A DNA stretch of 64,000 nt from Panonychus citri (GCF_014898815.1 NW_026515544.1:1426001-1490000); one strand, 5' to 3'. Counted from the stretch's first letter, positions 10,678 through 21,489 are shown. Translations and numbers: made by a program. Notes: a model not told the origin generated them from the letters alone.

Positions 10678-12193
10678 CTTCGTCCGGTTAATCGAAAGGC
10701 GCGAAAATCAAAGGGAAAAGAAAAATTTTTCTTCTTTCTCATGTTAATTTCTTATTATAACCACTTGTTAGATGATAGATTTGCGATTTCTGTGCAAGTT
10801 TTTTGTTTTCTTTTATGATTTCGACTATTGAGAGATTCAATTGATTGGAATTGAGAAAAAGAAAATCAATTAAATGCCTCGGAAGAGATAAAAAGTTACG
10901 AAAAAGTTTTTTTACCGATCCATCGAGATGTCATCGAGTTTACAATCAACTGTGATTTATGGTTTTCTTTTTACACTCCAATAGTAAATTAGCTTTGGTT
11001 CTTTGATGGTAGAACTTTTTTTTAGAAGAAAAAACAACTTTAAATCTTAACCGAAACTAATCATTTCTTTTCACTTTGTTTAACTTACTCTCTTTTCGGT
11101 AAAAGGTTTTAAATTGTCCATTGTTAATTTTAATAGTTTCCAAGTGATTAGCTAAATCATCTTGTTTTTACCGTTGTAAAGGTTGTATTTTTTTTCTGCG
11201 ATTGTGATTAAAGAAAATTAGATTTACTTGGTGGAGAAAAAAAGATAAACTGTTAGAACAAAAATTTCGATAACAACAGAAATTACTATTTTTCGAATTT
11301 GTTTTTTATTCATTTTTGACCATTGATTTAAGTTCTTAATTGTCGATTTTGTTACTCTTATTAATGATTTACAGTTTGAATGGTTAACAATTAGTCAACA
11401 ACAACAGTTACCATGTGGTAACATTTAAAAAAATTGGAATCGGGTAAAAGTTTAGTTACTTTAATTGCTAACAACAAATTAGTTATTATTATCAACAGTT
11501 AACTGGAATTGTAGTTTTCTTAAATTAGTTACGGTCAAAAGGAAAACTTTAAAAGTTAATCAATAATTTAGTTACCATTAATTTTAACTGATTTTTAATC
11601 ATGTTTTCCTCATGGTAAACTGTTAGAAATTAAATCAGTAACAAATAAATCGTCTAAAGATGATTAACCTCATCAATTCATTTTCAAACTCTAACCACAG
11701 GTCAATTTAAGCTCAGTTATATTCCCAATCAACAATTAAGATAAAATTGTGTTCGATCAACGTTAATCCACTTGATAACTTTAGTAACGATTGCAATAGT
11801 AAAACTTTGATTAAAACTATGGAAATTGAATCTACTTATTAAATGTAATTATCTGCAATAAAAAAATTGATATTAATATCTTCAGCTAATCATCAATTGT
11901 TCAATTTAATCATCCTATTGTTTCAATCTTAAATTTAATGACGACAATAACCATTGAAACGGGTACAATTTTGGTTCATGCTTATGCTAATTAACTTCAG
12001 TAGATAATTACCCATTGTGATCATACAATCAATCTGATTCACAGGAATCAACGATTGTTTGATTATTAATATCTGTTGATTACTATTAGTTTTCCTCGAG
12101 CAATAACAGTCAATCATTAATGATTATCATTCCTGAAACTAGTACAGATTTAGTATATATCTAGGATGATAATTGATAATAAACTAATCCAGT

Positions 12194-12200
12194 TATAAAA
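12194..12200 (+). promoter_or_regulatory. TATA box of secreted-protein gene A
   Basis: TATAAAA 88 bp upstream of the start codon at 12282. The inverted paralogue has TATATAAA at a matching distance (82-90 bp), which supports function. Confidence 0.55.
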
Positions 12201-12281
12201 AGGATCATTCTATAGACCATTTAAATCATAATTAACGTACAATTGTGTATCATCAATATTATAAAATATTATAAAATCAAA

Positions 12282-13402
12282 ATGAATTTCTCATTTGTCT
12301 TAATTGTTGTTTTCTGTGTTTCCACCATTGGAGCCGCTCCATTTGGTAACCGTAAGTAATCATTAATGACTAAACCATCTCTGTGATTAACTAATTGTGT
12401 TATTATTGAACTTTTCTTTCAATGACTTTCACCTTATGCATTTAATCAGCTGATGATATAAAACAGTTCATTAAAGAGTTTGTCAACCATTTTGAAACTG
12501 CGACTCAAGGTAAGTTTATATCGATGTTCAAAGTTATGTTAAGTGTTTATTGACAATTTAAATTTCACAATTTAGGCTGGAAAATTGATAGTCCACTGGA
12601 ATACAATGTAGTCCAACTATTCGAGCAACATTTCCACGAGGGCGATATTCCTGGTAACTAATCAATAATAAAGATTAATTAATCTTTGGTGAACTAAAAA
12701 TGCAAATATTATTCTGATATCTTTAGAATTTAATCCTGAGCTAAGTGACAGAGAAAATGTTGTTGAATTAATCATCATGTTCGGTAGATATCAAGATCTC
12801 CCATATCCAGGTAAATACTGATTCATTCAAAAATTTTCTTCTCGTTTCTACCTGTTCTTATTTTATCAATTCTTCTTTAGGAATAACTCAAAACTCAACT
12901 CTATTCGAACTTATTGAAGTTATACCCAAATACATTCCTATTATCTGGTTGCCCGACGAACAAGCAGCTCTAGTTTCTCAAATTATTATTGACGCAATCA
13001 TGAAACTAAACATTCGAGGTAATTATCCAGATTAGCATCGATTAAACACAAAGATACAAACGAAAATTTATTCCATTTCTTGTAATAGGTTTGGATATTT
13101 CTAAATCTCTTCGAGTTAACGTCGAAACAATTGTCGCTAATTCTATCGATGAAGAATCAGAGAAGGCAAACTTAGGAGTTTTGGAAAGTTCACCCGAAGA
13201 AGTGGTTGTCAATGCTGCTATAAATGCTCTCAAGTTAATTCAGTTCGAAGGTAAGAAAAAATATTAAGAAATAATATCTATGATATTAAAATCGCTATTG
13301 AGTGTAAAAAATAATTCTACTGTTTCGTTTTACTTTCTAGGATATTCATCGGAATCAACTCTACACGATAACGTCAATACTTTTCTTGATAAATTTTATT
13401 AA
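12282..13402 (+). CDS. Secreted protein A, mite-type orphan family
   Basis: Seven exons: 12282-12351, 12450-12509, 12576-12653, 12727-12810, 12881-13018, 13089-13250, 13341-13402. All six introns are in phase 1, with GTAAG-like donors and TTTAG/CAG acceptors. The product has 217 residues: a signal peptide (MNFSFVLIVVFCVSTIGAA), then a mature chain without any cysteine, acidic, predicted helical, with one N-glycosylation sequon (N102 in QNST). Motifs shared with paralogue B include SLEYNVVQ-like, NPELS.REN, LPYPGITQNSTLFE, KSLRVNVET and ALKLIQFEG. A TATA box lies upstream and AATAAA downstream. I do not recognise the family. A small soluble secreted protein in a duplicated pair fits a gut, salivary or cuticular product, but this is a guess. 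Confidence 0.85.
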
Positions 13403-13466
13403 ACTGGACGGATTAATCGATACTTAAATAATGAATAATATAATATAATAATAATAATAATAATAT

Positions 13467-13472
13467 AATAAA
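13467..13472 (+). terminator. Poly(A) signal of secreted-protein gene A
   Basis: AATAAA 65 bases after the stop codon, at the end of an (ATA)n stretch. Confidence 0.5.
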
Positions 13473-13539
13473 CATTAATTTAATTTGCATAATCAAGTTG
13501 TCATTTTTTGAAATTATTGTAACCTTTGAAAGTGACAAT

Positions 13540-13795
13540 GAATCTGAATTGGAGTATCTGATGGTGACTTAGTGAGACTCCTAAAGCTTATTGGGACTTT
13601 TACACTTTCCATCATGATGAGGTTTAGATAAAAGTGTTGGTGGAAGAGGATGATGATGATTCTCCGAGTGATCAGTTGAGCGTCTTGTGATTAACGGTGT
13701 TGTTGATGAGCAGGTATAAGTTGACCATTGAGCACGAAGATCATTTCAGCGGAATATCGCCTCCGTCCTGGGATGGTTTACATGCTGAAAAAATT
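13540..13795 (-). pseudogene. Rdl last-exon fragment in left arm
   Basis: Minus-strand sequence resembling the last exon of the Rdl gene at 21513-22112, including its splice acceptor end (ATGGTTTACATGCTG versus ATGGTAAAGATGCTA). About 250 bp corresponding to roughly 21783-22033 is deleted, joined at a shared GATG. Frames are broken. Only this exon is present, so it is the remnant of a lost Rdl copy or a moved fragment. Confidence 0.75.
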
Positions 13796-13869
13796 GACCC
13801 GAAAGTTAAGTGGTTTGAAGAACTTAAGAAAAAGCCTCTCAGTGGCTGTGTTCATTTATAGATTTAGTT

Positions 13870-14075
13870 GAATGAAAAATGTAATTATTAATAACTTCAG
13901 CTGATCATCAAGTGTTCTATTTACTTATCATATTGTTGTAATCTAAAAACCTGCAATAATCAGAGAAATGAGCAAAGTTTTGTTTCAGTTAATTAACTTC
14001 GATTGATAATTTTTCCTGGTCTATTGTTGTAACCGTCCTTATTTCCAGTGATCAAAGGTTGTTTGATTGTATCGT
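13870..14075 (+). repeat. Third, diverged copy of the gene A upstream region
   Basis: Resembles 11850-12065 (for example ACTTCAGCTGATCATCA versus TCTTCAGCTAATCATCA, and GTTAATTAACTTC) but no secreted-protein gene follows. Instead STAT copy 3 begins at about 14085. Confidence 0.5.
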
Positions 14076-14084
14076 AATATAATA

Positions 14085-15857
14085 TTATATTGTTGATCTT
14101 TTGCCTTTGTTTCTTATTTAAACTAATATTCTGGTTCACTTCTTAATCGAGTATGTGGGTCACAAGAACTGGTGGAATATAGCCTTCGACGTCTTTCATG
14201 GGCTCATAGAACAGACCGAAGACTTGATCTTTGGGAATCTCTGGGTACAAATATTTTAAGTGTTTTAGATCATGAATTCGATCGGCAAGTGATCGAATCT
14301 GTATATCCTTTTGACTGAATGGTTTTATCATGTAAACACATTTCTGATCTCCAGTTTTTGTTTCTGCTTTATAAGCGATTGTAATACATCAAGTTCAGTT
14401 TCACTATAACGAAGCAAAGTTCCATCCGGTTTATCCATCAGAACATCCTCTGTTTGTTTACGACTGATGAATCCATAGATGAGTCGATTATCGGGTCTCA
14501 GAGATCTTTCAAATGTTCCTAGTTAATTTAAATTGAATAAAACCATTCCCAAAAGTGAAATTACGATCAGGAAGAGTTTCCTGCAATTGTCAACTCAGAT
14601 AAATTGAGTTGTATTCCTGTAGATTGAAATCTCTGAAAGCTTTGGCAGCAAGGAAACTTAAATCCTCTGGATTAAGGTTACAACCAACAGAGGCGTTGAA
14701 TTTTGTACTCAATACTTGCCAACAGCGGCCCATTGAACCTTGTCAGGTACAACGAAAGGATTCGAGACTAAGAGATGAGACAGAAAATAGAGTTAGAAGT
14801 GGAAAGAATAAAAAGAGAATAACAATTGAAAATCAACTCATCAGTAACTTACGGCTGATGCAAACGCGTTGTCCCATGTGACTGTAGCCCAAGCATGATT
14901 TTCTTGATTACCATGAACGATAACAACTAATGGTAAGGATAAAGTCTAAAAAACATAATTACATGGAAAAGTGATAACAGAAAGGGAACAATAAAAGAAA
15001 ATGTTACAGATTAATGAAGAAACACACAAGGTAAAGTAAATAAAGCAAGAATATGAAAAAATGGAACATTGGTTTACCTTGACGTAGAAAACGAGTTCAC
15101 CAGCAGCGATTTTGAAAACGGCTTGGAAAAGAATTGCAAATTTTTCATCTACTACTGATTCAGCTCCTTTTTTCTTAGTTCGAGTAATTTTCTTCAGAGT
15201 CATAGTACGAAAATTGGCAATAAATTGTTTGGTTCTATGAGTTTCTATGGGTGATTCTCGATTGACAATAGCCCCTGACGAAGCATCGATATTACCATCG
15301 TGAGATGATTGCATTAAGCTACGAGCCTGAGATTCATTTAAAATTGAGGCACGAACGATCGGTTGATTGGCAGAGAGAACCAACAGTCCTCCAACAAGTG
15401 ACCTTACTGTCGATGTGAAAGCAGTTTGAGTCTTGAGTACTTGAGGTGGTTGTTTCTCAACAATAAATGTCCGTTTAACCAACTGTCCAATCATATTGTC
15501 CACTTCATGTCTCATCTCCAAATATTCAGCATCTCTTGAGGTTCCATATTTGGACATTAAATCTAATTGAGTTCTAAGCTTCAACCAAATCCCTCCTAAC
15601 GTTTCGCAAAATGTTTGAATCAAGTCTAAATTATTATCGAAATGAGCACCATTACCAGCTGATTGTTGAGTAAGACGAAATGATTCAACCCAATCATCTA
15701 AAACACTTGTTTGGATAATCTTTGTCTGAGAAATTAACGAAGTACATTTTCTATTCCAATCTTCACTCTCCTCAGTGAATCTCATGTTGAGTGCATTCAA
15801 ATCACTGAATAAATTTTCCCTTTGTCTCTGTAGTTTAATCAGCGTATTTCATCGTTG
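14085..15857 (-). pseudogene. STAT copy 3, truncated mosaic pseudogene
   Basis: Matches STAT copy 2 from about 8030 to 9842, starting 11 bases into the second exon, so it lacks the first exon, both 3' exons and any promoter. The SH2-exon donor is lost (GATTAAG in place of GAGTAAG). The linker/SH2 part (14380-14760) carries about a dozen small deletions, mostly in short homopolymers, while 14830-15145 equals 8821-9137 base for base, introns included. Bases 15147-15266 instead match STAT copy 1 exactly. The second-exon frame is open for 284 residues but has no start context. Not a functional gene as it stands. Confidence 0.8.
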
Positions 15858-15877
15858 ACAACTGACAATGTTGTCAA
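15855..15877. repeat. Hairpin at the STAT copy 3 breakpoint
   Basis: TTGACAAC (15855-15862) and GTTGTCAA (15870-15877) form a perfect 8-bp stem with a 7-base loop, exactly where homology with STAT copy 2 ends (copy 2 continues differently after ATCGTT). A second small inverted repeat, CCTCTTC/GAAGAGG, lies at 15901-15915. Confidence 0.6.
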
Positions 15878-15915
15878 TTTTCTTGTTTGTGGTGTTAGAG
15901 CCTCTTCCGAAGAGG

Positions 15916-16499
15916 ATGAAAATGATTCTCCAGATTATTTACTAATAAATATTGCGAAGTTACAATCGAAATAATTAAGCATTGTATATGGTTTTTGAAT
16001 AAGAAATTATGATAAAAAAATTCCTAAACTTCTTTTGATGTAAGTTCAGTATAACTTTTCTACGAAATTATCCTAAATAAAATTACATGTATGATATAAA
16101 TAATAGTTTTCGATCTACAATTCGTAATGATTTCAAAAGGTTCAAAAATGCCACTTCATAAATGTGATATTAGAAATAAAGAAAATGTTTATTTAAATTA
16201 ATTAATAAATTATCAGATTTCGTTAGAGCTTATACCATTACAAAGCTTAAGAATTGATCTTTCGTTTGTAAAATCTTATAATTAATTCTTATTTATTAAT
16301 TTCCAAGAAATTACTTAGTGAATTGGAGGTAACTAAAAAACGACATTACTTATGTGGATACCTAATATTTATGAAATTGGTTCAATTTCCTTAGGAAATT
16401 GAGTATCTGATTAAAATCGGGGCATCATTTACTTTTAATTGCGCTATCATTTTATTTAATCATATTTGTTTCTTGTAATTGTGCTCAAAATCGAGTCAA
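15916..16499. other. Spacer inside the inverted duplication
   Basis: AT-rich DNA between STAT copy 3 and the right arm. No gene or homology to other parts of the window was seen. Confidence 0.4.
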
Positions 16500-16514
16500 A
16501 TTGAAAAATGTTGT

Positions 16515-16745
16515 GTACAAAGTATAACAGGTCACTTGATATGCAATCATTACCGTCACCACCATCCTCATGCAGATAACATGGGATCAACTGAATTAGC
16601 TCATTATCCAAGTGAGTGAGATACAAATTATCTGAAAGTAACATAAAAGCTTCGAATCGAGGAGGTTCATGTAATATTTATGGTGGAAAGTGTTAACATC
16701 GCAATAAACTTCCAAGTGTCACTAAGTCACCGTTAATGTCACAAG
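16515..16745 (+). pseudogene. Rdl last-exon fragment in right arm
   Basis: Plus-strand sequence similar to the Rdl last exon (minus strand of 21640-22000), with words such as AACATGGGATCAA and GCTCATTATCCAAGTG. It has a premature stop (AGTGAGTGAG reads SE-stop), frameshifts and its own internal deletion. It keeps the part that the left-arm fragment has lost, so the two arms decayed independently after duplication. Confidence 0.75.
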
Positions 16746-16815
16746 TATTTCACATTCACAAAAGTTAAAATAGTTTGAAAAAACGACAACTTGATTATGC
16801 AAATTAAATTAAAGT

Positions 16816-16821
16816 TTTATT
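16816..16821 (-). terminator. Poly(A) signal of secreted-protein gene B
   Basis: AATAAA on the minus strand, 23 bases after the stop codon at 16844. Confidence 0.5.
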
Positions 16822-16843
16822 CGTTGTTTATAATCATTCCAGT

Positions 16844-17964
16844 TTAGAAAATATTATCAAGAAAAGTATTGACATCATCATGTAGAGTTAATTCCGATGA
16901 ATAACCTAGAAAGAACAAAGAAACAGTTAAATTATTTTCTTTACTCACTAGAGATTATTAATGAGACCTTACCTTCGAATTGTATCAACTTAAGGGCATT
17001 TTTAGCAGTATTGACAATCACTTCTTCGGGTGAAGTTTCTGAAATTCCCATGTTCGTCTTCTCTGATTCTTTATCGACAGAATTAGCAACGACTGTTTCA
17101 ACGTTAACTCGAAGAGATTTAAAAACATCCAAATCTGTTATCAGAAATGGAATAATTTCTCTTTAGTATCTTTATAAAATTCATCATGAAGGATTCGATA
17201 ACTACCTCGAATGTTGAGTTTAATGATTACATCGATAGCTGCTTCAGCAACTGCCGCTGCTTGATCGTCGGTTAACTCGATAATAGGAAAGTATTTGGGT
17301 ATATCTTCAATAACTTCGAAGAGAGTTGAGTTTTGAGTTATTCCTAAAGGTGAATTGGTTAAACAAGAAAAGGTAAAAACTAGAGAAAAATGTATGTGGA
17401 TGAATCAGTATTTACCTGGATATGGCAAGTCGGCATCTCTACCCAACCTGATCATTAAATCAACAACATTTTCCCGATTACTTAGCTCAGGATTCCAGTC
17501 TAAAGACCACAAAATAATATTTGAAACGTTTCGCTTCAAGTAAATCAATGAGGTGATCTCAATTAATCATCTGCTAATTACCAGGGGTATAACCATCGTG
17601 GAATCGTTGCTCAATTTGTTGGACTACATTGTATTCGAGTGAACTATCAACTTTCCAGCCTAAATTGTGAAATTTAAATTGACAATAAACACTTAATGAA
17701 AATTCTAACATTGATATTAATATAATCGTACCTTGAATCTCTGTTTCAACCATTGAAACGAGCCCTTTGATGAAATTTTTTATTTCATCAGCTGATTAAA
17801 GTTTCGAGGAAAAGTCATAGAATCCATTGAAAGAAAATGTTAATAAAAATACAATTAGTTAATCGTCGAGATAAGTTTATTATTGATTATAACTTACGTC
17901 CAAATGGAGAAGCTCCAATGGTGGAAACACAGAAAACGACAATTAAGACAAATGAGAAATTCAT
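16844..17964 (-). CDS. Secreted protein B, paralogue of protein A
   Basis: Seven exons: 17964-17898, 17791-17732, 17659-17582, 17499-17416, 17343-17206, 17134-16973, 16905-16844. Exon lengths equal those of gene A except the first, which is one codon shorter. All introns are phase 1; the product has 216 residues. The signal peptide is virtually identical to A (ATGAATTTCTCATTTGTC start), while the mature chain differs at many sites (for example DWNPELSNREN versus EFNPELSDREN, ELTDDQAAAVAEAA versus WLPDEQAALVSQII). The mature part has no cysteine and keeps the QNST sequon. TATATAAA lies upstream. The two genes are convergent, facing each other across the broken STAT copy. Function unknown. Confidence 0.85.
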
Positions 17965-18045
17965 TTTGATTAGTAATCGAAAAATTCAGATTAACTCTTA
18001 ACAATTAAACATTAATTATGACTTAAATGGCCATCAGAATGTTCC

Positions 18046-18053
18046 TTTATATA
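18046..18053 (-). promoter_or_regulatory. TATA box of secreted-protein gene B
   Basis: TATATAAA on the minus strand, 82-90 bp upstream of the start codon at 17964, matching the position of the TATA box of gene A. Confidence 0.5.
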
Positions 18054-19823
18054 TTTTGATTATTTTATCATCAATTATCACCCCAACATATGAACCAAAG
18101 TCATACAATTTCAATGGTGATAATTATTAATGATTTACTGATATTCTGATTGATAAACTTAATCTTAATCAATCAATAGCTTTTATCATGCAAGGAAAAA
18201 CTACTTGCAATCAAAAGAAACTAACAATAATTGAACAATCGTTGATTCCAAGAAATAGAGATTATTGTAAGATAATCAATGGAAAATCATTTATTGAAGT
18301 TAATTAACATAAATATGAACCAAAATTGTACCTATTTCAATGATTAAAATTGATTAATATTATCAACATTACATTAATAGTCTTTGTTTTATTAGGAACT
18401 TTTTTCTTACGATAGAAACCCGAGTTACACCAGATTCATCTGGTTGAGTTTAGTTTAGCTAAAAGTTTGATCGTTAACGAACCATATACCACGAACAAGA
18501 GGTCGTCGTTAATCTGTTCTTAATCCCAATTATCCAAATAGAGAGATTAGCTTAAAGTGATCTTAATGATCTCGATCCTTTGCACTACTATGGATAGAAA
18601 TTGAATTTAGATTTCGAATTGTCTGAATTTTTTTATTGGATCGATAATTGATATAAATTATTTACTAATTACATTGTTTTCCTGTTGATCAAATATTCAC
18701 AATAATTGATTGATTGGTTGATTGTTAATTTAATTACAATTTTGATTCAATTTTTTTGTTAACAGTTTCTTTATGGTTTCAACATTAAGGATTTATTAAG
18801 TTATTGATTATTGATTTAGTGAAGCAATTATCATATTATTAATTGATCATGTTTGATGGGTTGAGCATTTTTGTTAAATTGAACAATTAATAATCAGATT
18901 AGTTTTAATTTACAATTGAAAACAATAACAATTAACTCTTGATCAACCCTTTGATTGGTTATCTTGATTTCTCATCATTGTTTTTATATTGTTTGTCACT
19001 CTATTCCGGAAGACTTTTAATTATCATAATTACTAGTTAATTAATTTAGTTATTATTATCAACTAAGGCTTTTTACTTATATATAAATCATTCAATTGAT
19101 CATGTTAAATTAATCTAATAACAATTAGTAAATTGTATTTAGTTTTGTTTTCATCTCAATTTGTAATATATTTTGAAAGATTTTCTTGTTTTGTTTGATT
19201 AACAATTTATTCAATTTGATTACCTTAATTGTTGTTATTGTTTTTATTGCATTGATTAAGGCATGAAAGTTAATTGGTTAGTCTAATTTAAAGTAATAAA
19301 AAGCTTATCATTTTGTTTGTTTGTTTCAATTTGATTGTTTTGATTGATAATAATCATTATTATCATTACCTTTCCCTGGTTCAATTGTAACAATTAAATA
19401 AATTTACAGTTGATGGACATTAATTGATTAACTTTGATCATCATTGATTCATTCAAAACAATTGGAAAACAATTTTTGTATCAAGTTTGATTAGATTGAA
19501 CAATTAATACCAATTAATGTCAACAGTTGACTAGTTTGATCATTGTAATGATTTAAAATTGGACAAAAATAGTTGATCAAATCAACTAATAGTTATAAGT
19601 AAACATTTGAAAATTAGAAGCTAATTTGAGCAATTAAACAATCATAACGGTTGCTAAGAATCAACAACCTGTTTGAACAATTAGTAAATTGTTTCGATTT
19701 GTAAATAAGAAACTGGATAAAAGGCCAAGAGCATCAGCAAAGAAAAATGTTGCCTATTAAAAGTATTAATAACTACAAGGAATTTCATCAAAAGTTTCCA
19801 ACAAGTTATCATATTTTACTCAG

Positions 19824-19903
19824 TCAAGGTCATTTGATGGGCAGAATCAACTTGAATTGTCATCGAATGACCTTGAAGCTTTATCCTAACAGAATGACCT
19901 TGC
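19824..19903. promoter_or_regulatory. Cluster of three TCAAGGTCA-type sites
   Basis: TCAAGGTCA at 19824-19832 (plus), TGACCTTGA at 19868-19876 (minus orientation of the same 9-mer) and TGACCTTGC at 19895-19903. This is the binding word for monomeric nuclear receptors such as FTZ-F1 and ERR. It sits 1.9 kb upstream of secreted-protein gene B and 1.6 kb downstream of Rdl-A. Enhancer function is inference. Confidence 0.4.
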
Positions 19904-20710
19904 TAATAAAATAAGACAATTGAGTATCACACAAACTCCCATAGCTCGAGTCTGGGTCTGGTTGAATGTTCAGAGACAAAAACTTGTACGAAACTTGGTG
20001 AAATGCTCTGTGTTGCGATAAACTTGATATCGACTTAATTTGAATTGATTGTTAACAATTAAAGATCCAAAATGGAAAACAAAAAAGTAACAACAGTGGG
20101 AATGATTAGGAAATAGGAACAATCCAGGATAAATACTAATATCTAACATGGATAAGGCTTCTCAAAGGTTATCATGTATGAATAATGAGACTCAATCAGA
20201 AATCAAGAATCATTTGGTTTTAAAACCCAATCATCATAATCAGCACAATAATCAGTTAATTGTTGCTGATAAAAAAAGATTCATGTCACTAGGGGATAGA
20301 TATGTGTTTGCAATCGTGATTTAAGGTTGATGGTGATAAGTTATTGTAGATTTATAGTTATTATAACAGTTATTGCTGGCAATTGATAGCGAAAGGACGG
20401 AGATGAACAAAAAAGAGATGAAGATGAAAATTTCTGATTATGATGATGACCAATGATTAAAAGGAAAAGGGAAGATGAAGATGAAGATGAGGTTGAAAGG
20501 AAAAGGAAATGATGTAAATGTAAAGAAAGAACGAGAAAGAAACCTTAAGAAGAGGAAATTAGATGAGCAGGCGTCTCTTTCTCTCAATATTATCATCCTT
20601 CTCATCGTTTTCTCTCCCTTTCTCTTCCTATTATTTTCTATCATAACTGATGATCCTTTCTATTTGTGTCTCTTTTCCTCGTCTCGAATTGAAACCCTTT
20701 TGAGAGAGAA

Positions 20711-20718
<8 letters not shown>

Positions 20719-20748
<30 letters not shown>
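20719..20748. repeat. (GA)15 microsatellite
   Basis: Uninterrupted GA array of 30 bp at the end of a purine-rich tract. Confidence 0.9.
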
Positions 20749-20750
<2 letters not shown>

Positions 20751-21483
20751 ATTGTCATCAAATGCTGAAGAAGAGGAATTATCTTCAAAGTATATTCATT
20801 TCACGAAGAAAATCAACCCAAATACCTTGAAACCAGAAGAAAAGGAAAAGGCTATTTCAGGGAAGGTGAATTTATATTAAGATGGAGATAAAGAACAAAA
20901 GAGAAGATAAAAAATCAGAATTTCTATGAACAGTTTTTTCTTGGAATATTCTCTCATCTATTTTGTTCGATTCCATTCAAAAAAATTCGAGATAACCCTT
21001 AATATCCTCTTATTCTTGCTCATGAATCTGCACCATGAAAAAAAAGACTCAATATAATAATAACTCTGATAAATGAATTAAATTGATAACAATTGGACAG
21101 AAATGATGAAAACTTAATAATCGAGAAAAAATCTTGTCAAAGTTTCTTAATTACAACTATTTAACTTAACTAAATGTTAACCTGATTGGTGATTACAATG
21201 ATACAAGTGACAATTTACTGACATGATTGTTATCTAATTGTTGCATCCTAATCAACTTGATAAAAACCGGGTGATTAAAATAAAACTTCAACACCAAGTT
21301 TTCAAATTGATTTCAACTGTTTTCCAAAGCAAAACTGATCAATCAAAAAATGTGAAAACAAAATTTTGAGTAAAATTTTTGATCGTAAATTGATCTTGAT
21401 TATCATCTCAGGTAGTTGAATTTGTCTTTGTCCGTGTTAAATGTTGTCCATTGTGTTGACCGTTAATCACAATTAGTTCAGGC

Positions 21484-21489
21484 TTTATT
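21484..21489 (-). terminator. Poly(A) signal of Rdl-A
   Basis: AATAAA on the minus strand, 24 bases after the stop codon at 21513. Confidence 0.55.

Larger units (their letters stand above)
10152..11849. other. STAT upstream region, including a CpG-richer patch
   Basis: No coding exon for the missing STAT N-domain could be recognised on either strand. A purine-rich stretch (10390-10560) leads into a locally CpG-rich patch (about 10585-10705) that would suit a promoter or first non-coding exon of the minus-strand STAT gene. The rest is AT-rich filler. Confidence 0.4.
11850..13800 (+). repeat. Inverted duplication, left arm
   Basis: Holds the upstream region, the secreted-protein gene at 12282-13402 and a decayed Rdl last exon (minus strand). 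The same series appears in reverse at 16500-18380. Similarity includes intergenic DNA on both sides of the gene, for example the words around 11960-12060 and at 13485-13510. Confidence 0.75.
16500..18380 (-). repeat. Inverted duplication, right arm
   Basis: Reverse-complement counterpart of 11850-13800: upstream region (18050-18380), secreted-protein gene B (16844-17964 minus) and an Rdl last-exon fragment (plus strand). Introns are clearly diverged, so the duplication is not recent, unlike the STAT copies between the arms. Confidence 0.75.
18381..21483. other. Intergenic, secreted-protein B to Rdl-A
   Basis: AT-rich spacer with no gene I can support. The stretch 18485-18560 vaguely resembles the end of the first STAT exon (AACAAGAGG, GTTAATCTGTTC) and may be a worn fragment. 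A nuclear-receptor-type motif cluster lies at 19824-19903 and a GA array at 20719-20748. The ORFs around 20440-20770 are by-products of the purine-rich repeat. Confidence 0.4.

Noticed and set aside
18485..18560. Possible fourth STAT fragment
   Set aside because: Similarity is limited to a few short words; too weak to call.
20475..20768. Open frames on both strands rich in Lys/Glu/Arg or Ser/Phe/Leu
   Set aside because: They follow from a purine-rich tract and a GA array; no splice signals, motifs or homology.
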